64,000 nucleotides of DNA from an uncultured Agathobaculum sp. (GCA_944384725.1 CALWUJ010000007.1:17921-81920); one strand, 5' to 3'. Numbered from the stretch's first letter, positions 46,403 to 54,038 are shown. Notes: generated by a model from the sequence alone, not told the origin. Made by a program: numbers and translations.

Positions 46403-46484
<82 letters not shown>

Positions 46485-46485
46485 G

Positions 46486-46516
46486 GCACTGATTTCGAAA
46501 GAAATCAGTGCTTTTT
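46486..46516 (+). terminator. tRNA terminator (element-supplied copy)
   Basis: GCACTGATTTC (46486-46496), GAAA loop, GAAATCAGTGC (46501-46511), then T5. The equivalent copy beyond attR has a C-A mismatch in the stem. Confidence 0.85.
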
Positions 46517-46639
46517 CTTTATTTTTTCGCGTTCTGCGTTTGTTCATTGCTCCCGCTCGCCCCGCGCTTGTTCTTTATTCGTTCTTTAAGCAAGCAAACC
46601 GAAAGGCCGACATATCACAGCTTTTGTGGTATATCGGCC

Positions 46640-48025
46640 TTATTTTTTTACTTTTGTGCCGAGCGGGTGCAGCAGGTCTTGCAGGGTTTCCGCTGCCGCT
46701 GCATCGGCTGACTGTATCGCATGGGCGTAAATTTTGCCCGTCGTTGTCACGCTGGCATGACCAAGCCGCGCCGCCACGGTCTGCAAATTCGTCCCTGCCG
46801 CGATCAGCAGGGTAGCGTTTGTGTGCCGCAGCGAGTGCAGCGAAATATCAGGCAGGTTATTTTCCCTGATGAAGCGCGCAAGCCAGCCCGAAATTGTGTC
46901 GGGGTGTATCGGCGCGCCATTCCACGCGGTGAACACGCGCCCGCTCGCCTGCCACTGGTCGCCAAGCTGTAACGCCTGCTGCCGCTGCCATGCACGGAAG
47001 CTGCGCAAAGCCTGTATCGCGTCGGCGGGTACTTTGATACTGCGCCGCGAAGTAGCGTTTTTCGTTTCGTCCTCAAAGATGCCCTTATCAGCCAGATACA
47101 GCGACGAACGCCGAATATGGATAACCGACTTTTCAAAGTCAATATCTTCCCATGTCAGGCCGCACAACTCGCCGCGCCGCATACCCGTATAGAGCAGCAG
47201 CTTTATCATGGTGCGGTTCTGTATATCGGCACTTTCAAGCGCTTCCATCAAGCGGGCGGCTTGTTCTTCGTCCAGATACCGCGCTTCTTTATGCTCCACA
47301 CGGGGCGGCTTTACCCGGTCGCACGGGTTGGCAAACAGCACTTGCCATTCGACCGCCGTTTGCAGGATAACGGAAATAAGCCTATGATGGTGCAGAATGG
47401 TCTTTGCCGACAAGCCCTTGTCATTCCCTACCGGCTCAAACAGCGCGCTTACAGGCTCGCCCAGCGCGTCAGAAACGCGCCTTGCGCTTTCGGCTGATAT
47501 ATTCTTGCCCTGCGTGATGCTGGCAAGCACAGCGAGCGACACGCCCGCTTGCTCGGCAAATGCGGTTTTCGTGATCGAGCGGGCGCGCAGCACTTCCCGC
47601 AAGTCGCCCTTGAAACGCTGCTTTCCGTCCTCCCTTATCCCCGCTTCTTCCAGATTGGAATAAAACTGCATCAGGTGGTGCGGCTGCAAGCGATCAAGCC
47701 GAATATGCCCGATGGCTGCATTGATGCGCGGCAGCATGGCTTTATAGCGGTCAAACGTGGTGGGACGCACCTGTTTTGCGGCATAGTCTCGCAGCCATAT
47801 TTCCGCGAAATCCGCAAAGCGCACGTTTCCTTGCAGCACTTGCCCTGTGCGGCATTTTTCCTCGAAAAGCACAGCCTGCCGCTGGGCTTCTTTTTCTGCC
47901 TGTGCGTCGGTCATGTCCGGTTGGGGCTTCCACGTCATGGATTTAATAATCTGCCTGCCGGTCATGTCGTAGCCGCAGGAAACGCGGATAGAATACGACT
48001 TGCCGCGCCGGGTTACGGTTGCCAT
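46640..48025 (-). CDS. tyrosine integrase with an inserted XRE helix-turn-helix
   Basis: A 461-aa recombinase. ATG 48025 is chosen because AAAGGAGG lies 8 bases upstream; a GTG at 48034 sits in that site. An arm-type domain (1-75) and core-binding domain (75-140, ending NLEEAGIRED) are followed by an XRE-like HTH at about 148-200 (ARSITKTAFAEQAGVSLAVL, SAESARRVSDALGEPVSALF). The core-binding domain then resumes at LSAKTILHHHRLISVILQTA. The catalytic residues are R (TGMRRGELCGL), HxxR (HSLRHT), H (LGHASV) and Tyr (KIYAHAI). It is adjacent to attL and directs integration at tRNA-fMet. Confidence 0.95.
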   Translation of the reverse strand: MATVTRRGKSYSIRVSCGYDMTGRQIIKSMTWKPQPDMTDAQAEKEAQRQAVLFEEKCRTGQVLQGNVRFADFAEIWLRDYAAKQVRPTTFDRYKAMLPRINAAIGHIRLDRLQPHHLMQFYSNLEEAGIREDGKQRFKGDLREVLRARSITKTAFAEQAGVSLAVLASITQGKNISAESARRVSDALGEPVSALFEPVGNDKGLSAKTILHHHRLISVILQTAVEWQVLFANPCDRVKPPRVEHKEARYLDEEQAARLMEALESADIQNRTMIKLLLYTGMRRGELCGLTWEDIDFEKSVIHIRRSSLYLADKGIFEDETKNATSRRSIKVPADAIQALRSFRAWQRQQALQLGDQWQASGRVFTAWNGAPIHPDTISGWLARFIRENNLPDISLHSLRHTNATLLIAAGTNLQTVAARLGHASVTTTGKIYAHAIQSADAAAAETLQDLLHPLGTKVKK

Positions 48026-48119
48026 GTAGCGCACCTCCTTTCGAGCGGGTGTGTGTTCAATTTGAACACCGTTAGGCTTGCATTATGAACGCGGTCAAAT
48101 TTGACCGTGTTTACATATT

Positions 48120-48665
48120 TCAATCATCACAGTCTTTGGTATCATCCTTTCGGTTTCTCTCTATTTCCTCAATTTTACAGGCTAATTGCGTTCTTTTATC
48201 TTCAAGTGACTTAACATCCTCGACGACAGCAGTCAATAAGCCGGTTGTAGCCAATACATATTCCATGCCAATTTCCATTCTTAATTCATTATCAATATCT
48301 TTATTGTTCATCAAATTTTTCACCGAATCAATAATCAGATCAGATAATTCTAAAGATGAATATTTCTTGCACTCTTCATCGCTGATAAGGTTATGCTTTA
48401 GAGCCAGATCACGCAAAGCCTTATCGAAAGAATTTTGAACATCGAGCAGTTTTTCTATTCCAGCAGTATTTCCAAGAAGCATATCAGCCGAAATATTAAA
48501 ATATTTGGAAATCTTTTGCAATGTATCGTAACTTGGCTCTCGCTCTCCACGCTCATACATGTTGATACTGCTCTTTGATACACCTATTTCTTTCGCAAGT
48601 TGCGCTTGCGTAATACCACTGTCCTTACGAAGCCCACGAAGCATTCCAGAAAAGAAACTCATCAT
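48120..48665 (-). CDS. XRE-family repressor of the element
   Basis: A 181-aa regulator (ATG 48665, with ATG 48662 alongside). HTH_3 domain at about 5-60: ITQAQLAKEIGVSKSSINMYE and REPSYDTLQKISKYFNISAD. A long helical C-terminal domain (80-180) probably dimerises. It is divergent from a Cro-like gene, with four related operators between. By position it is the maintenance repressor. AT-rich codon use in its C-terminal half differs from the GC-rich genes around it. Confidence 0.88.
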   Translation of the reverse strand: MMSFFSGMLRGLRKDSGITQAQLAKEIGVSKSSINMYERGEREPSYDTLQKISKYFNISADMLLGNTAGIEKLLDVQNSFDKALRDLALKHNLISDEECKKYSSLELSDLIIDSVKNLMNNKDIDNELRMEIGMEYVLATTGLLTAVVEDVKSLEDKRTQLACKIEEIERNRKDDTKDCDD

Positions 48666-48684
48666 ATACCACCCCAATATTATT

Positions 48685-48820
48685 GTACACAATAAGTGCA
48701 CTTATAGCAATATCACCTGAGCACAAATAGTGCATAAGCATTTTCTTTGGACTTTGTTAAATCTGCCTATTGCCTTTTGAGCACAAATAGTGCATTATAA
48801 TATTGAGCACAGATAGTGCA
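48685..48820. promoter_or_regulatory. operator array between repressor and Cro-like gene
   Basis: GAGCACAAATAGTGCA at 48719-48734 and 48779-48794, GAGCACAGATAGTGCA at 48805-48820, and a looser GTACACAATAAGTGCA at 48685-48700. Each has GCAC/GTGC half-sites. The third overlaps the start region of the rightward transcript just after TATAAT (48796-48801). Confidence 0.85.
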
Positions 48821-48835
48821 CAAGGAGGTGAGCGC

Positions 48836-49015
48836 ATGAACATTTCCGAATTGCGCGGTTCAATGTCGCAAAAGGACTTAGCAAAAGAACTCCATGTTAG
48901 TTTGTCCGCATTGGGAAAGTACGAACGCGGAGAGCGCACGCCCCGCGACAACGTGAAGAAGCGCATTGCTGCCTATTTTGGCAAAACCGTGCAGGAAATC
49001 TTCTACGACGATTAA
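48836..49015 (+). CDS. Cro-like XRE protein
   Basis: A 59-aa single-domain helix-turn-helix protein: MSQKDLAKELHVSLSALGKY then GERTPRDNVKKRIAAYFG. ATG 48836 follows AAGGAGGTG by 6 bases. It is transcribed away from the repressor and probably competes for the same operators. First gene of the rightward early transcript. Confidence 0.85.
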   Translation: MNISELRGSMSQKDLAKELHVSLSALGKYERGERTPRDNVKKRIAAYFGKTVQEIFYDD

Positions 49016-49027
49016 GGAGGAAACCCC

Positions 49028-49303
49028 ATGAACGAACAGCAAACCAGGCACACCTTACCCCGTATGCGCACACTTGCAAAAGCCATTGAGGAAATCAAGG
49101 CCGAAGACCCGAACACCGCTTTGACGCAAAACCAGCTGCGCGTGTTGGTCAAATCGGGTGCAATCCCCAGCGTATCAGCCGGGCGGCACACGCTGATTAA
49201 CCTTGATTTGCTCATTGCCTACTTGGCAAGCGACGCTTACCAGAACGGCAACGCGGCGCAGCCTGCGCCCGAATATGGCAAGCTGCGCCGCATTGAAGAA
49301 TGA
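49028..49303 (+). CDS. small helix-turn-helix protein, excisionase-like
   Basis: A 91-aa protein. Its centre (TQNQLRVLVKSGAIPSVSAG then RHTLINLDLLIAYLAS) resembles excisionase/MerR-type DNA-binding domains, where a short helix-turn-helix is followed by a wing and a helix. TAAGGAGG sits 8 bases before the ATG and 12 bases after the Cro-like gene. It may be the recombination directionality factor for the integrase, or a regulator. Confidence 0.65.
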   Translation: MNEQQTRHTLPRMRTLAKAIEEIKAEDPNTALTQNQLRVLVKSGAIPSVSAGRHTLINLDLLIAYLASDAYQNGNAAQPAPEYGKLRRIEE

Positions 49304-49430
49304 AAAAGACCTTTCCAGCAGCTTTGGACGGCACTGAAAAGGTCAATGACATAACCACCCGCGAGCGGGTTTGTTTGTACATATTATACCGCACCCGCTC
49401 GCCCTTGTCAAATGGAAAGGACGATAACAA

Positions 49431-49886
49431 ATGCACACCGAAACACACGAAGCCACCGTCCGCGCTTGGTTTTCCACCGAAACCATGCCCGCAGCATGGA
49501 TAGCCGCCGATCCTGCGGCCTGCGCTGAGTTGGCGCAGCTGCTGCGCGATAAGGTGCTGAAAGCCTATCACATGGGGCTGCTGGACGGCGCAGCGCACCG
49601 TGCCACTCTGCGCGATCAGGCCATTATGGACGCGTCCGACGCATTAGGGGATTGCCTGTGCTGCCTGTTGGAAGCAAAATATGTAGCACAGACCATCAAC
49701 TATGAATTTACCCCCTTATGGCACGGCGACAATTTGGACGCACGCAAAGGCGCGGATTTTATACAGAAAATGTGTGTAGCAAGTGGCCTTGTTGTCGAGA
49801 AAGCCGCCGCTGCGCTGCGTTCGTTGCACGAAGCGCAAAACGCAATAGAAGCAAAGCAAGCCGTCAAAGAATCCAGTGCGGCTTAA
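49431..49886 (+). CDS. hypothetical element protein
   Basis: A 151-aa soluble, helix-rich protein of no recognised family. Notable are three Cys in the middle (DALGDCLCCLLEAKYV), an N-terminal AWFSTETMPAAW and an Ala-rich C-terminus. GGAAAGGA lies upstream. It sits between the regulatory genes and the HUH Rep gene, a position where replication accessory proteins often occur, but nothing in the sequence shows such a role. Confidence 0.6.
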   Translation: MHTETHEATVRAWFSTETMPAAWIAADPAACAELAQLLRDKVLKAYHMGLLDGAAHRATLRDQAIMDASDALGDCLCCLLEAKYVAQTINYEFTPLWHGDNLDARKGADFIQKMCVASGLVVEKAAAALRSLHEAQNAIEAKQAVKESSAA

Positions 49887-50004
49887 AAAGTACATATCTG
49901 CACGGTGTGCGGGGCATTTGCCCCGCACATCGCCGTTTTAGGGGCATTGCACATATCGTGTGTACAATGCAATAGAACAAAATATCTTGCATGGAGTGTA
50001 ACGA

Positions 50005-50805
50005 ATGAAGAAAAGAAAGCGAGTTGTCCGAGCGGGTAACCTTGTATGGGCGACGATTTGCACACCACCCGCACCCAACGACCCCGAACACGTCCGCGCC
50101 GCGAAATCCCGCGCCACAACCGCCGCGCGCAAGGCACTCAACCTGAAAGCCGCCTGCCGCCGCCTTGAAATGCTGCTTGCTGCCAATTTCACGCCCCGCG
50201 ACTTTCACCTGATACTTACCTACCGTCCCGGCGATCTGCCCGCCACGCGCAAGGAAGCCGTGAAGCGGCTGCGCAAATTCCTTGCGCAGCTGCGCGCCTA
50301 TCGCAAGGCGCGCGGCCTGCCGCTGAAATACGTCTACGCCACAGAGGGCTTACACGGTGACAAGCGTTTCCACCACCACCTTGTAATAAACGCCACAGCG
50401 GGCGACTATGACCTGATACGCAGCCTTTGGGTATGGGGCGATCAAGTAGACTTGGAACGCATTGCAGACCGTGACTATGGCGGGCTTGCGCGCTATCTCA
50501 CCAAGGAAGCCGCCGAGGGCAAACCCAACGGCGCGCAGAGTTGGACACCCTCACGCGGGCTGACAAAGCCCACGGTAGAAACAAGCTGGGTAGACGGTGA
50601 CGAAACGCTAACCGCGCCCGCTGGCTGCTATGTGATCGAGCGGGAGGACAAGCAAAACGAGTTCGCGGGTTATTCCTATATTCATTACCGCATAGAACGC
50701 CCACAGCCGCGCAAGACGCGCCCGCGCCGCAGCAAGACCAGCTTACCTATACCGCCGACGCTATACGAAATGGACACGCCTGCGCGCCCGTATGCGCAGC
50801 GATAG
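50005..50805 (+). CDS. HUH replication endonuclease (G2P/ORF2-like Rep)
   Basis: A 266-aa rolling-circle type initiator. Motif 1 is DFHLILTYRPGD (about 70). The HUH motif is KRFHHHLVIN (about 122). The nucleophile motif is YGGLARYLTKEA (about 160), with Tyr and Lys as expected for single-Tyr Rep proteins. A basic N-terminus (KKRKRVVRAG) and a conserved WTPSRGLTKP after the catalytic Tyr also fit. It would nick one strand at an origin to replicate or transfer the excised circle. No relaxase accessory or coupling gene is present. Confidence 0.85.
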   Translation: MKKRKRVVRAGNLVWATICTPPAPNDPEHVRAAKSRATTAARKALNLKAACRRLEMLLAANFTPRDFHLILTYRPGDLPATRKEAVKRLRKFLAQLRAYRKARGLPLKYVYATEGLHGDKRFHHHLVINATAGDYDLIRSLWVWGDQVDLERIADRDYGGLARYLTKEAAEGKPNGAQSWTPSRGLTKPTVETSWVDGDETLTAPAGCYVIEREDKQNEFAGYSYIHYRIERPQPRKTRPRRSKTSLPIPPTLYEMDTPARPYAQR

Positions 50806-51383
50806 GCCGTATCCGCTCGGCATACTGCACAATCAAATAGCGCACCCTTTCAGGCTTGAAGCCATGTATATCTGTAGAGAGGGGCGCAGAGAAAACGCCC
50901 TGCACACCTTGTAATCAACCGAGCGGGCGGGTATTCTGGAAACAGACCAGAACAGCCACCGCGCGCGACCGCGTGCAGCGTGTGCAGCGCACTCCCCCCA
51001 TGCGCCGCCGCTGCCGCGCTGCCCTCAGACCGCATACCCAACAGAAATTTTGCTGCGGCACTGCCGCATGAGGGGTGGGGTTCACGCAAGCGTACACAGA
51101 CGCGCGTTATGCCCCTCCACCAAGCAGCCCAGACAGCGCCTTGCATTACCCCGCAAAACCCATCCAAAGCCGCGATAAACGCCGCTTTTTGCCGCCCGGA
51201 AAGCGCGCCAAACGGCGCAAGGCTTGGGCGCAAGCACCCGTCCGCCCGCCTGTGCGCCACGCCTGCGCCTGTTATGCACCTACCCCCACCCTGAAAAAGT
51301 TTCGGGGCATGGGACGCAAGACCGCAGGCCTCCATACACGCGAGATTTTTTCCCCATGCCGAAGATTTTTACGAGGTGAGACC
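50806..51383. other. 578-base GC-rich gap, candidate Rep origin region
   Basis: Open frames exist on both strands but none shows a ribosome site or recognisable protein. The region holds one copy of the CCCGCTCG octamer (50920-50927), GTGCAGC repeats near 50975 and a small perfect hairpin TGCGGC-ACT-GCCGCA (51054-51068). Lying directly between the Rep gene and its degenerate paralogue, it is the likeliest place for a double-strand origin. No nick site could be assigned. Confidence 0.4.
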
Positions 51384-51878
51384 ATGAAAACCAAAAGCGC
51401 AGCCGTCATAGCTACCGAACACCGCTGGAATACCTACCAATCGCGACAGCATCTTGAAAGCAGGGTCGCCGCCTGCTTTGCGCCCGACAGCCGCCTGTAT
51501 ACGCTCCCGCTCGATCTGCATCGGTTTAACCTGTCTGCTGATCTGCTGCACTGGCACTGGAAGCAGGCGTTTATACGCCCCTTGCGCGAGCAGCTTGCCA
51601 TGCGCACGCCGTCCTGCGCCCTGCGCTATATCTATGCGTTTGATTTCCGCACACCTGACGCACTCAAGGTCTATTTGCTGACCGACGCACCAGACGAAGA
51701 AATACAAGCCGCCTATGCGGGCTTTTGGCTACATGGCGACCATATCCATGCAGACCGCTTAGAGGACATAGGCGCGGCCTGTGTCGCGTCTATGATGACC
51801 GTACAGGCACATGGTATCGAGGGCAAGCGGGTTAAAAGAATGTACACATCTTCCCGCTCGCTCGGCGCAGCGGTTTAA
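51384..51878 (+). CDS. degenerate HUH-Rep paralogue lacking catalytic residues
   Basis: A 164-aa protein, ATG 51384 behind GAGGTGAG. It aligns by eye with residues 50-190 of the Rep at 50005. LESRVAACFAPDSRLYTLPL matches LEMLLAANFTPRDFHLILTY, ALRYIYAFD matches LKYVYATE, and FWLHGDHIHADRLEDIG matches WVWGDQVDLERIADRD. The HUH segment (FHHHLVIN) is replaced by KVYLLTD, and ARYLTKE by VASMMTVQ, so no metal site or nucleophile remains. SSRSLG mirrors PSRGLT. Probably a DNA-binding or Rep-modulating protein. Confidence 0.65.
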   Translation: MKTKSAAVIATEHRWNTYQSRQHLESRVAACFAPDSRLYTLPLDLHRFNLSADLLHWHWKQAFIRPLREQLAMRTPSCALRYIYAFDFRTPDALKVYLLTDAPDEEIQAAYAGFWLHGDHIHADRLEDIGAACVASMMTVQAHGIEGKRVKRMYTSSRSLGAAV

Positions 51879-52092
51879 TACCTGTGTCCAATTTGAACAC
51901 CCACCCGCTCGACCGCTTTACCCTGTCACCGTCCGGTGACACCATTTCACCATTCGCGTAGATGCATTACCGCACAGGGAATACCACACCCTATGGAAAT
52001 TTTCTTCTATAGGGTAATCGGATATTCTATCATGCAAATTCCCTAAATGCATTCCCGATTTTTCAGAAATGCCAATCAAGGAGTATGATATT
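51879..52092. other. intergenic region with two hairpins
   Basis: Contains one octamer copy (51904-51911), the palindrome GTCACCGTCCGGTGAC (51925-51940) and an ACCCTAT/ATAGGGT hairpin around 51986-52016. No open frame is supported. Confidence 0.4.
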
Positions 52093-52284
52093 ATGAAACG
52101 AAAACGCATCAGGAAGCCCAAACACCGCCCCACACGCGCGGCGATACCTTGCCCCGTCTGCGGTGCTGCGCTGTTCTATCTGTACGCCGACAGCATTTGC
52201 AAACACATTGGCTTTATCTGCCCGGTATGCGGGCATGACGGGGACGTTAGCGTAAGCGTCCATTTGCAGGAGGGAACCCCATGA
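52093..52284 (+). CDS. small zinc-ribbon protein
   Basis: A 63-aa protein with a very basic N-terminus (MKRKRIRKPKHRPTR) and two CPxCG knuckles (IPCPVCGAAL and FICPVCGHDG), which would bind one zinc. AAGGAG lies 9 bases before ATG 52093. Its stop overlaps the next zinc-ribbon gene by ATGA. Possibly nucleic-acid binding; the specific role is unknown. Confidence 0.75.
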   Translation: MKRKRIRKPKHRPTRAAIPCPVCGAALFYLYADSICKHIGFICPVCGHDGDVSVSVHLQEGTP

Positions 52285-52487
52285 AAATCAAAAGCACCGC
52301 TGACGGCAGCGCTTGGTTTTGCTGTCCATTCTGCGGCAGAAAGCTATTCAAAGTCATGCAGCGCACACAATGCCGTGATTTTCCGGCATGGTGTAGAAAA
52401 TGCAAGCGTGAAATCATTGTCAACATAGACGGCAAGGCAATCTTTGCCGCCGATGCCCCGTGCGCGCCACAAGCGGGCGCGTCCTGA
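52281..52487 (+). CDS. cysteine-rich KTR-type protein
   Basis: A 68-aa zinc-ribbon protein of the cysteine-rich KTR family often found in Tn916-like and other Firmicutes integrative elements. Pattern: WFCCPFCGRKLFKV, then FPAWCRKCKREIIVNI. It is coupled to the preceding gene by a 4-base overlap. Two Cys pairs about 25 residues apart form the knuckle. Function in the family is unknown. Confidence 0.8.
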   Translation: MKIKSTADGSAWFCCPFCGRKLFKVMQRTQCRDFPAWCRKCKREIIVNIDGKAIFAADAPCAPQAGAS

Positions 52488-52578
52488 TCTGCCCTTTCTT
52501 TGCGGTCGTTATGCCTTTTCCATTGCATACCCGCTCGAATATAGGGAACACCCCCACGCGCAGCCGTGCGGGAAAGCA

Positions 52579-52607
52579 AAAGCCCCTGCACCACGTGCAG
52601 GGGCTTT
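52579..52607 (+). terminator. intrinsic terminator of the zinc-ribbon genes
   Basis: AAAGCCCCTGCAC (52579-52591), loop 3, GTGCAGGGGCTTT (52595-52607). It lies directly upstream of the toxin-1 promoter. Confidence 0.8.
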
Positions 52608-52609
52608 GC

Positions 52610-52638
52610 TTGCAGTTTCGACACATTTCTGCTATACT
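52610..52638 (+). promoter_or_regulatory. promoter of toxin-1 mRNA
   Basis: TTGCAG (52610-52615), 17-base spacer, TATACT (52633-52638). Start near 52645, so the RNA begins at the pairing arm GGTGCTGCC (52647-52655). Confidence 0.75.
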
Positions 52639-52703
52639 ACGGGTACGGTGCTGCCGCGCCAGCGGTAGGCGGTTAAGTCTTGCCCCTGAAAGGGGGCGTT
52701 GCT

Positions 52704-52775
52704 ATGGAATATCTGATAATGCTTGTAGTGATACTCGTACTTATCGAGCGTATTTTGAGCAATAAAGAGAAGTAA
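52704..52775 (+). CDS. 23-aa hydrophobic peptide, candidate type I toxin (module 1)
   Basis: Starts MEYLIMLVVILVL and ends ERILSNKEK: one membrane helix with a charged tail, the layout of Fst-like toxins. AAAGGGGG ends 7 bases before the ATG but can be hidden by GCCCC-TGAA-A-GGGGC pairing (52682-52697). The mRNA 5' end (GGTGCTGCC, GGTAG, CGGTTA) is complementary to its own 3' region at 52820-52845. The TAA lies inside a hairpin arm (52769-52779 with 52796-52806). A converging RNA is predicted from the right. Confidence 0.7.
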   Translation: MEYLIMLVVILVLIERILSNKEK

Positions 52776-52852
52776 CCGCCGACACTCCCAATGTTGCGGT
52801 TACTTCCAACCCAATATCCGGGGCTAACCGTCTACCGGCAGCACCCTTTTCT
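52765..52852 (-). ncRNA. candidate antitoxin RNA (module 1)
   Basis: Promoter TTGACA (52887-52882), 17-base spacer, TATACT (52864-52859); start near 52852. The RNA carries GGTGCTGCC-GGTAG-A-CGGTTAG and CCCC (52845-52820), repeating the toxin mRNA 5' end with a shorter spacer. It ends at the shared hairpin (52806-52769) followed by TCTCTTTATT. About 85 bases. It is antisense to the toxin 3' end and shares direct repeats with its 5' end. Confidence 0.7.
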
Positions 52853-52858
52853 ATGTTC

Positions 52859-52887
52859 AGTATACCGCCCACAAGCGGGTTTGTCAA
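52859..52887 (-). promoter_or_regulatory. promoter of antitoxin RNA 1
   Basis: Exact TTGACA-17-TATACT on the minus strand, stronger by consensus than the facing toxin promoter. Confidence 0.82.
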
Positions 52888-52924
52888 TCCCTCGCACGCG
52901 CAGCCGTGCGGGGGATTTCTACCA

Positions 52925-53092
52925 TTATGCCGCGTCGATATACCGTTTCAAAGCGTCGCGCGTAATAATGTATTTGCCCGCAATCTTCTTCCCTTGCAGC
53001 TTGCCGGTGCTGAACAGCCGCCGCACGGTTCGGGCAGTCAACTCCAGTTCTCGCGCAACGTCTGCCACGGTCAAAAAGTCCTTTTCGCTCAT
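52925..53092 (-). CDS. 55-aa excisionase-like helix-turn-helix protein
   Basis: Reads MSEKDFLTVADVARELELTA then RTVRRLFSTGKLQGKKIAGK and ITRDALKRYID. This is the classic excisionase-family fold: helix-turn-helix, a wing and a terminal helix. Its ATG overlaps the resolvase TGA (ATGA), so it is translated with the resolvase from one message. It may direct resolvase or integrase activity, or regulate the operon. Confidence 0.85.
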   Translation of the reverse strand: MSEKDFLTVADVARELELTARTVRRLFSTGKLQGKKIAGKYIITRDALKRYIDAA

Positions 53093-53697
53093 GCGTTCGC
53101 GCTCCTTTCATACTCGCGCACCTTACGGTAAAAGGTTGCCTTGCTTAACTGTAATTGCTCCATAGCGGCTACTGCCGTTATTTCGCCCGCTTTCCATGCC
53201 TGATACACTTTCGGAAAGTCAGCCCGCACAATCGGCTTACGGCCTTTGTATTTGCCCTGTTCCTTGGCAATGGCTATGCCCTCGGCCTGCCGCGCATGGA
53301 TTTTCTGCCGCTCCTTTTCAGCCATATATGCAAGCAGTTCAAAGACAATATTCGTGATAAGCTGTTTTTCAAGGTCGGTTTTATTCGCCGTATTGAGCAG
53401 CGGAGTATCGGTTACGATGATGCTTGCCCCGATCTGCTGCAATTCCTGCCACTCCCGCTTGATTTGCTCCATGTTGCGCCCCATACGGTCAAGTTCCTTA
53501 ACTATGACCACATCACCAGAGCGCAGCGTTGCTTTCATGGCCTGATATTGTGGACGCTGGAAGTCGCGCCCGCTCGCTTTGTCCTCATAGGCGCGATCTA
53601 TCGCAATGCCGTTTGCCGCAGCATATTCCGCGATGGCGATATGCTGCCGTTCGGGATTCTGGTCGTTTGTGCTGACCCGTGTATACTCAAAAGTCAT
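53089..53697 (-). CDS. serine resolvase/invertase
   Basis: A 202-aa small serine recombinase. The catalytic Ser is in YTRVSTNDQNPERQ (residue 9), with conserved Arg residues in VVIVKELDRMGRN. Helix E (LAYMAEKERQKIHARQAEGI) and the C-terminal HTH (ITAVAAMEQLQLSKATFYRK) complete the family layout. It is separate from the tyrosine integrase and could resolve multimers or invert a segment; no res/inversion site was found. The first gene of a two-gene operon with the 55-aa protein. Confidence 0.93.
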   Translation of the reverse strand: MTFEYTRVSTNDQNPERQHIAIAEYAAANGIAIDRAYEDKASGRDFQRPQYQAMKATLRSGDVVIVKELDRMGRNMEQIKREWQELQQIGASIIVTDTPLLNTANKTDLEKQLITNIVFELLAYMAEKERQKIHARQAEGIAIAKEQGKYKGRKPIVRADFPKVYQAWKAGEITAVAAMEQLQLSKATFYRKVREYERSANA

Positions 53698-53750
53698 GGT
53701 CTGCGCCCTCTCTCTGCCCTATACTATCTACATGCCTTTTCCATGCTTTA

Positions 53751-53779
53751 AGTATACACTGTTTGTTCGTTTGTGTCAA
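53751..53779 (-). promoter_or_regulatory. promoter of the resolvase operon
   Basis: TTGACA (53779-53774), 17-base spacer, TATACT (53756-53751), 54 bases before the start codon. Confidence 0.82.
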
Positions 53780-53917
53780 TAGGATATAATATAATTATGA
53801 TACGTTTCATAATTTGTTTTGAAACCCGTGTGATACGCTTTTTAGGGCTTTTTGAGCGTATCAATAGGGTATACCCCATTGAGCCACTTTGAAGCGCTAC
53901 CGAGACTGCATAATCAC

Positions 53918-53946
53918 TTGACAAGCGGACACAACAAAGATATACT
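53918..53946 (+). promoter_or_regulatory. promoter of antitoxin RNA 2
   Basis: TTGACA (53918-53923), 17-base spacer, TATACT (53941-53946). The sequence from the -10 box into the RNA (TATACTGA then ATAGAAAAGGG) matches that of antitoxin RNA 1. Confidence 0.82.
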
Positions 53947-53952
53947 GAATAT

Positions 53953-54038
53953 AGAAAAGGGCACTGTCGGCAGACGGTCAGCCCTCAAGAATCATTAGTC
54001 AAATGACCGCTGACTTGTCGAGGGTGCAGCGGTCATTT
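53953..54038 (+). ncRNA. candidate antitoxin RNA (module 2)
   Basis: About 86 bases from the start near 53953 to a 10-bp hairpin (54001-54010 with 54029-54038). It carries GCACTGTC-GGCAG-A-CGGTCA-GCCC (53961-53984), repeated at the 5' end of the converging toxin-2 mRNA. It is homologous in layout and flanks to antitoxin RNA 1. Confidence 0.68.

Noticed and set aside
49300-49503. 67-codon frame overlapping the hypothetical element gene
   Set aside because: It crosses a hairpin and overlaps a better gene with its own ribosome site; the protein has no features.
50850-51335. 161-codon minus-strand frame in the gap after the HUH Rep
   Set aside because: Gly/Ala/Arg-rich, no ribosome site and no recognisable domain. 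High GC explains the open frame.
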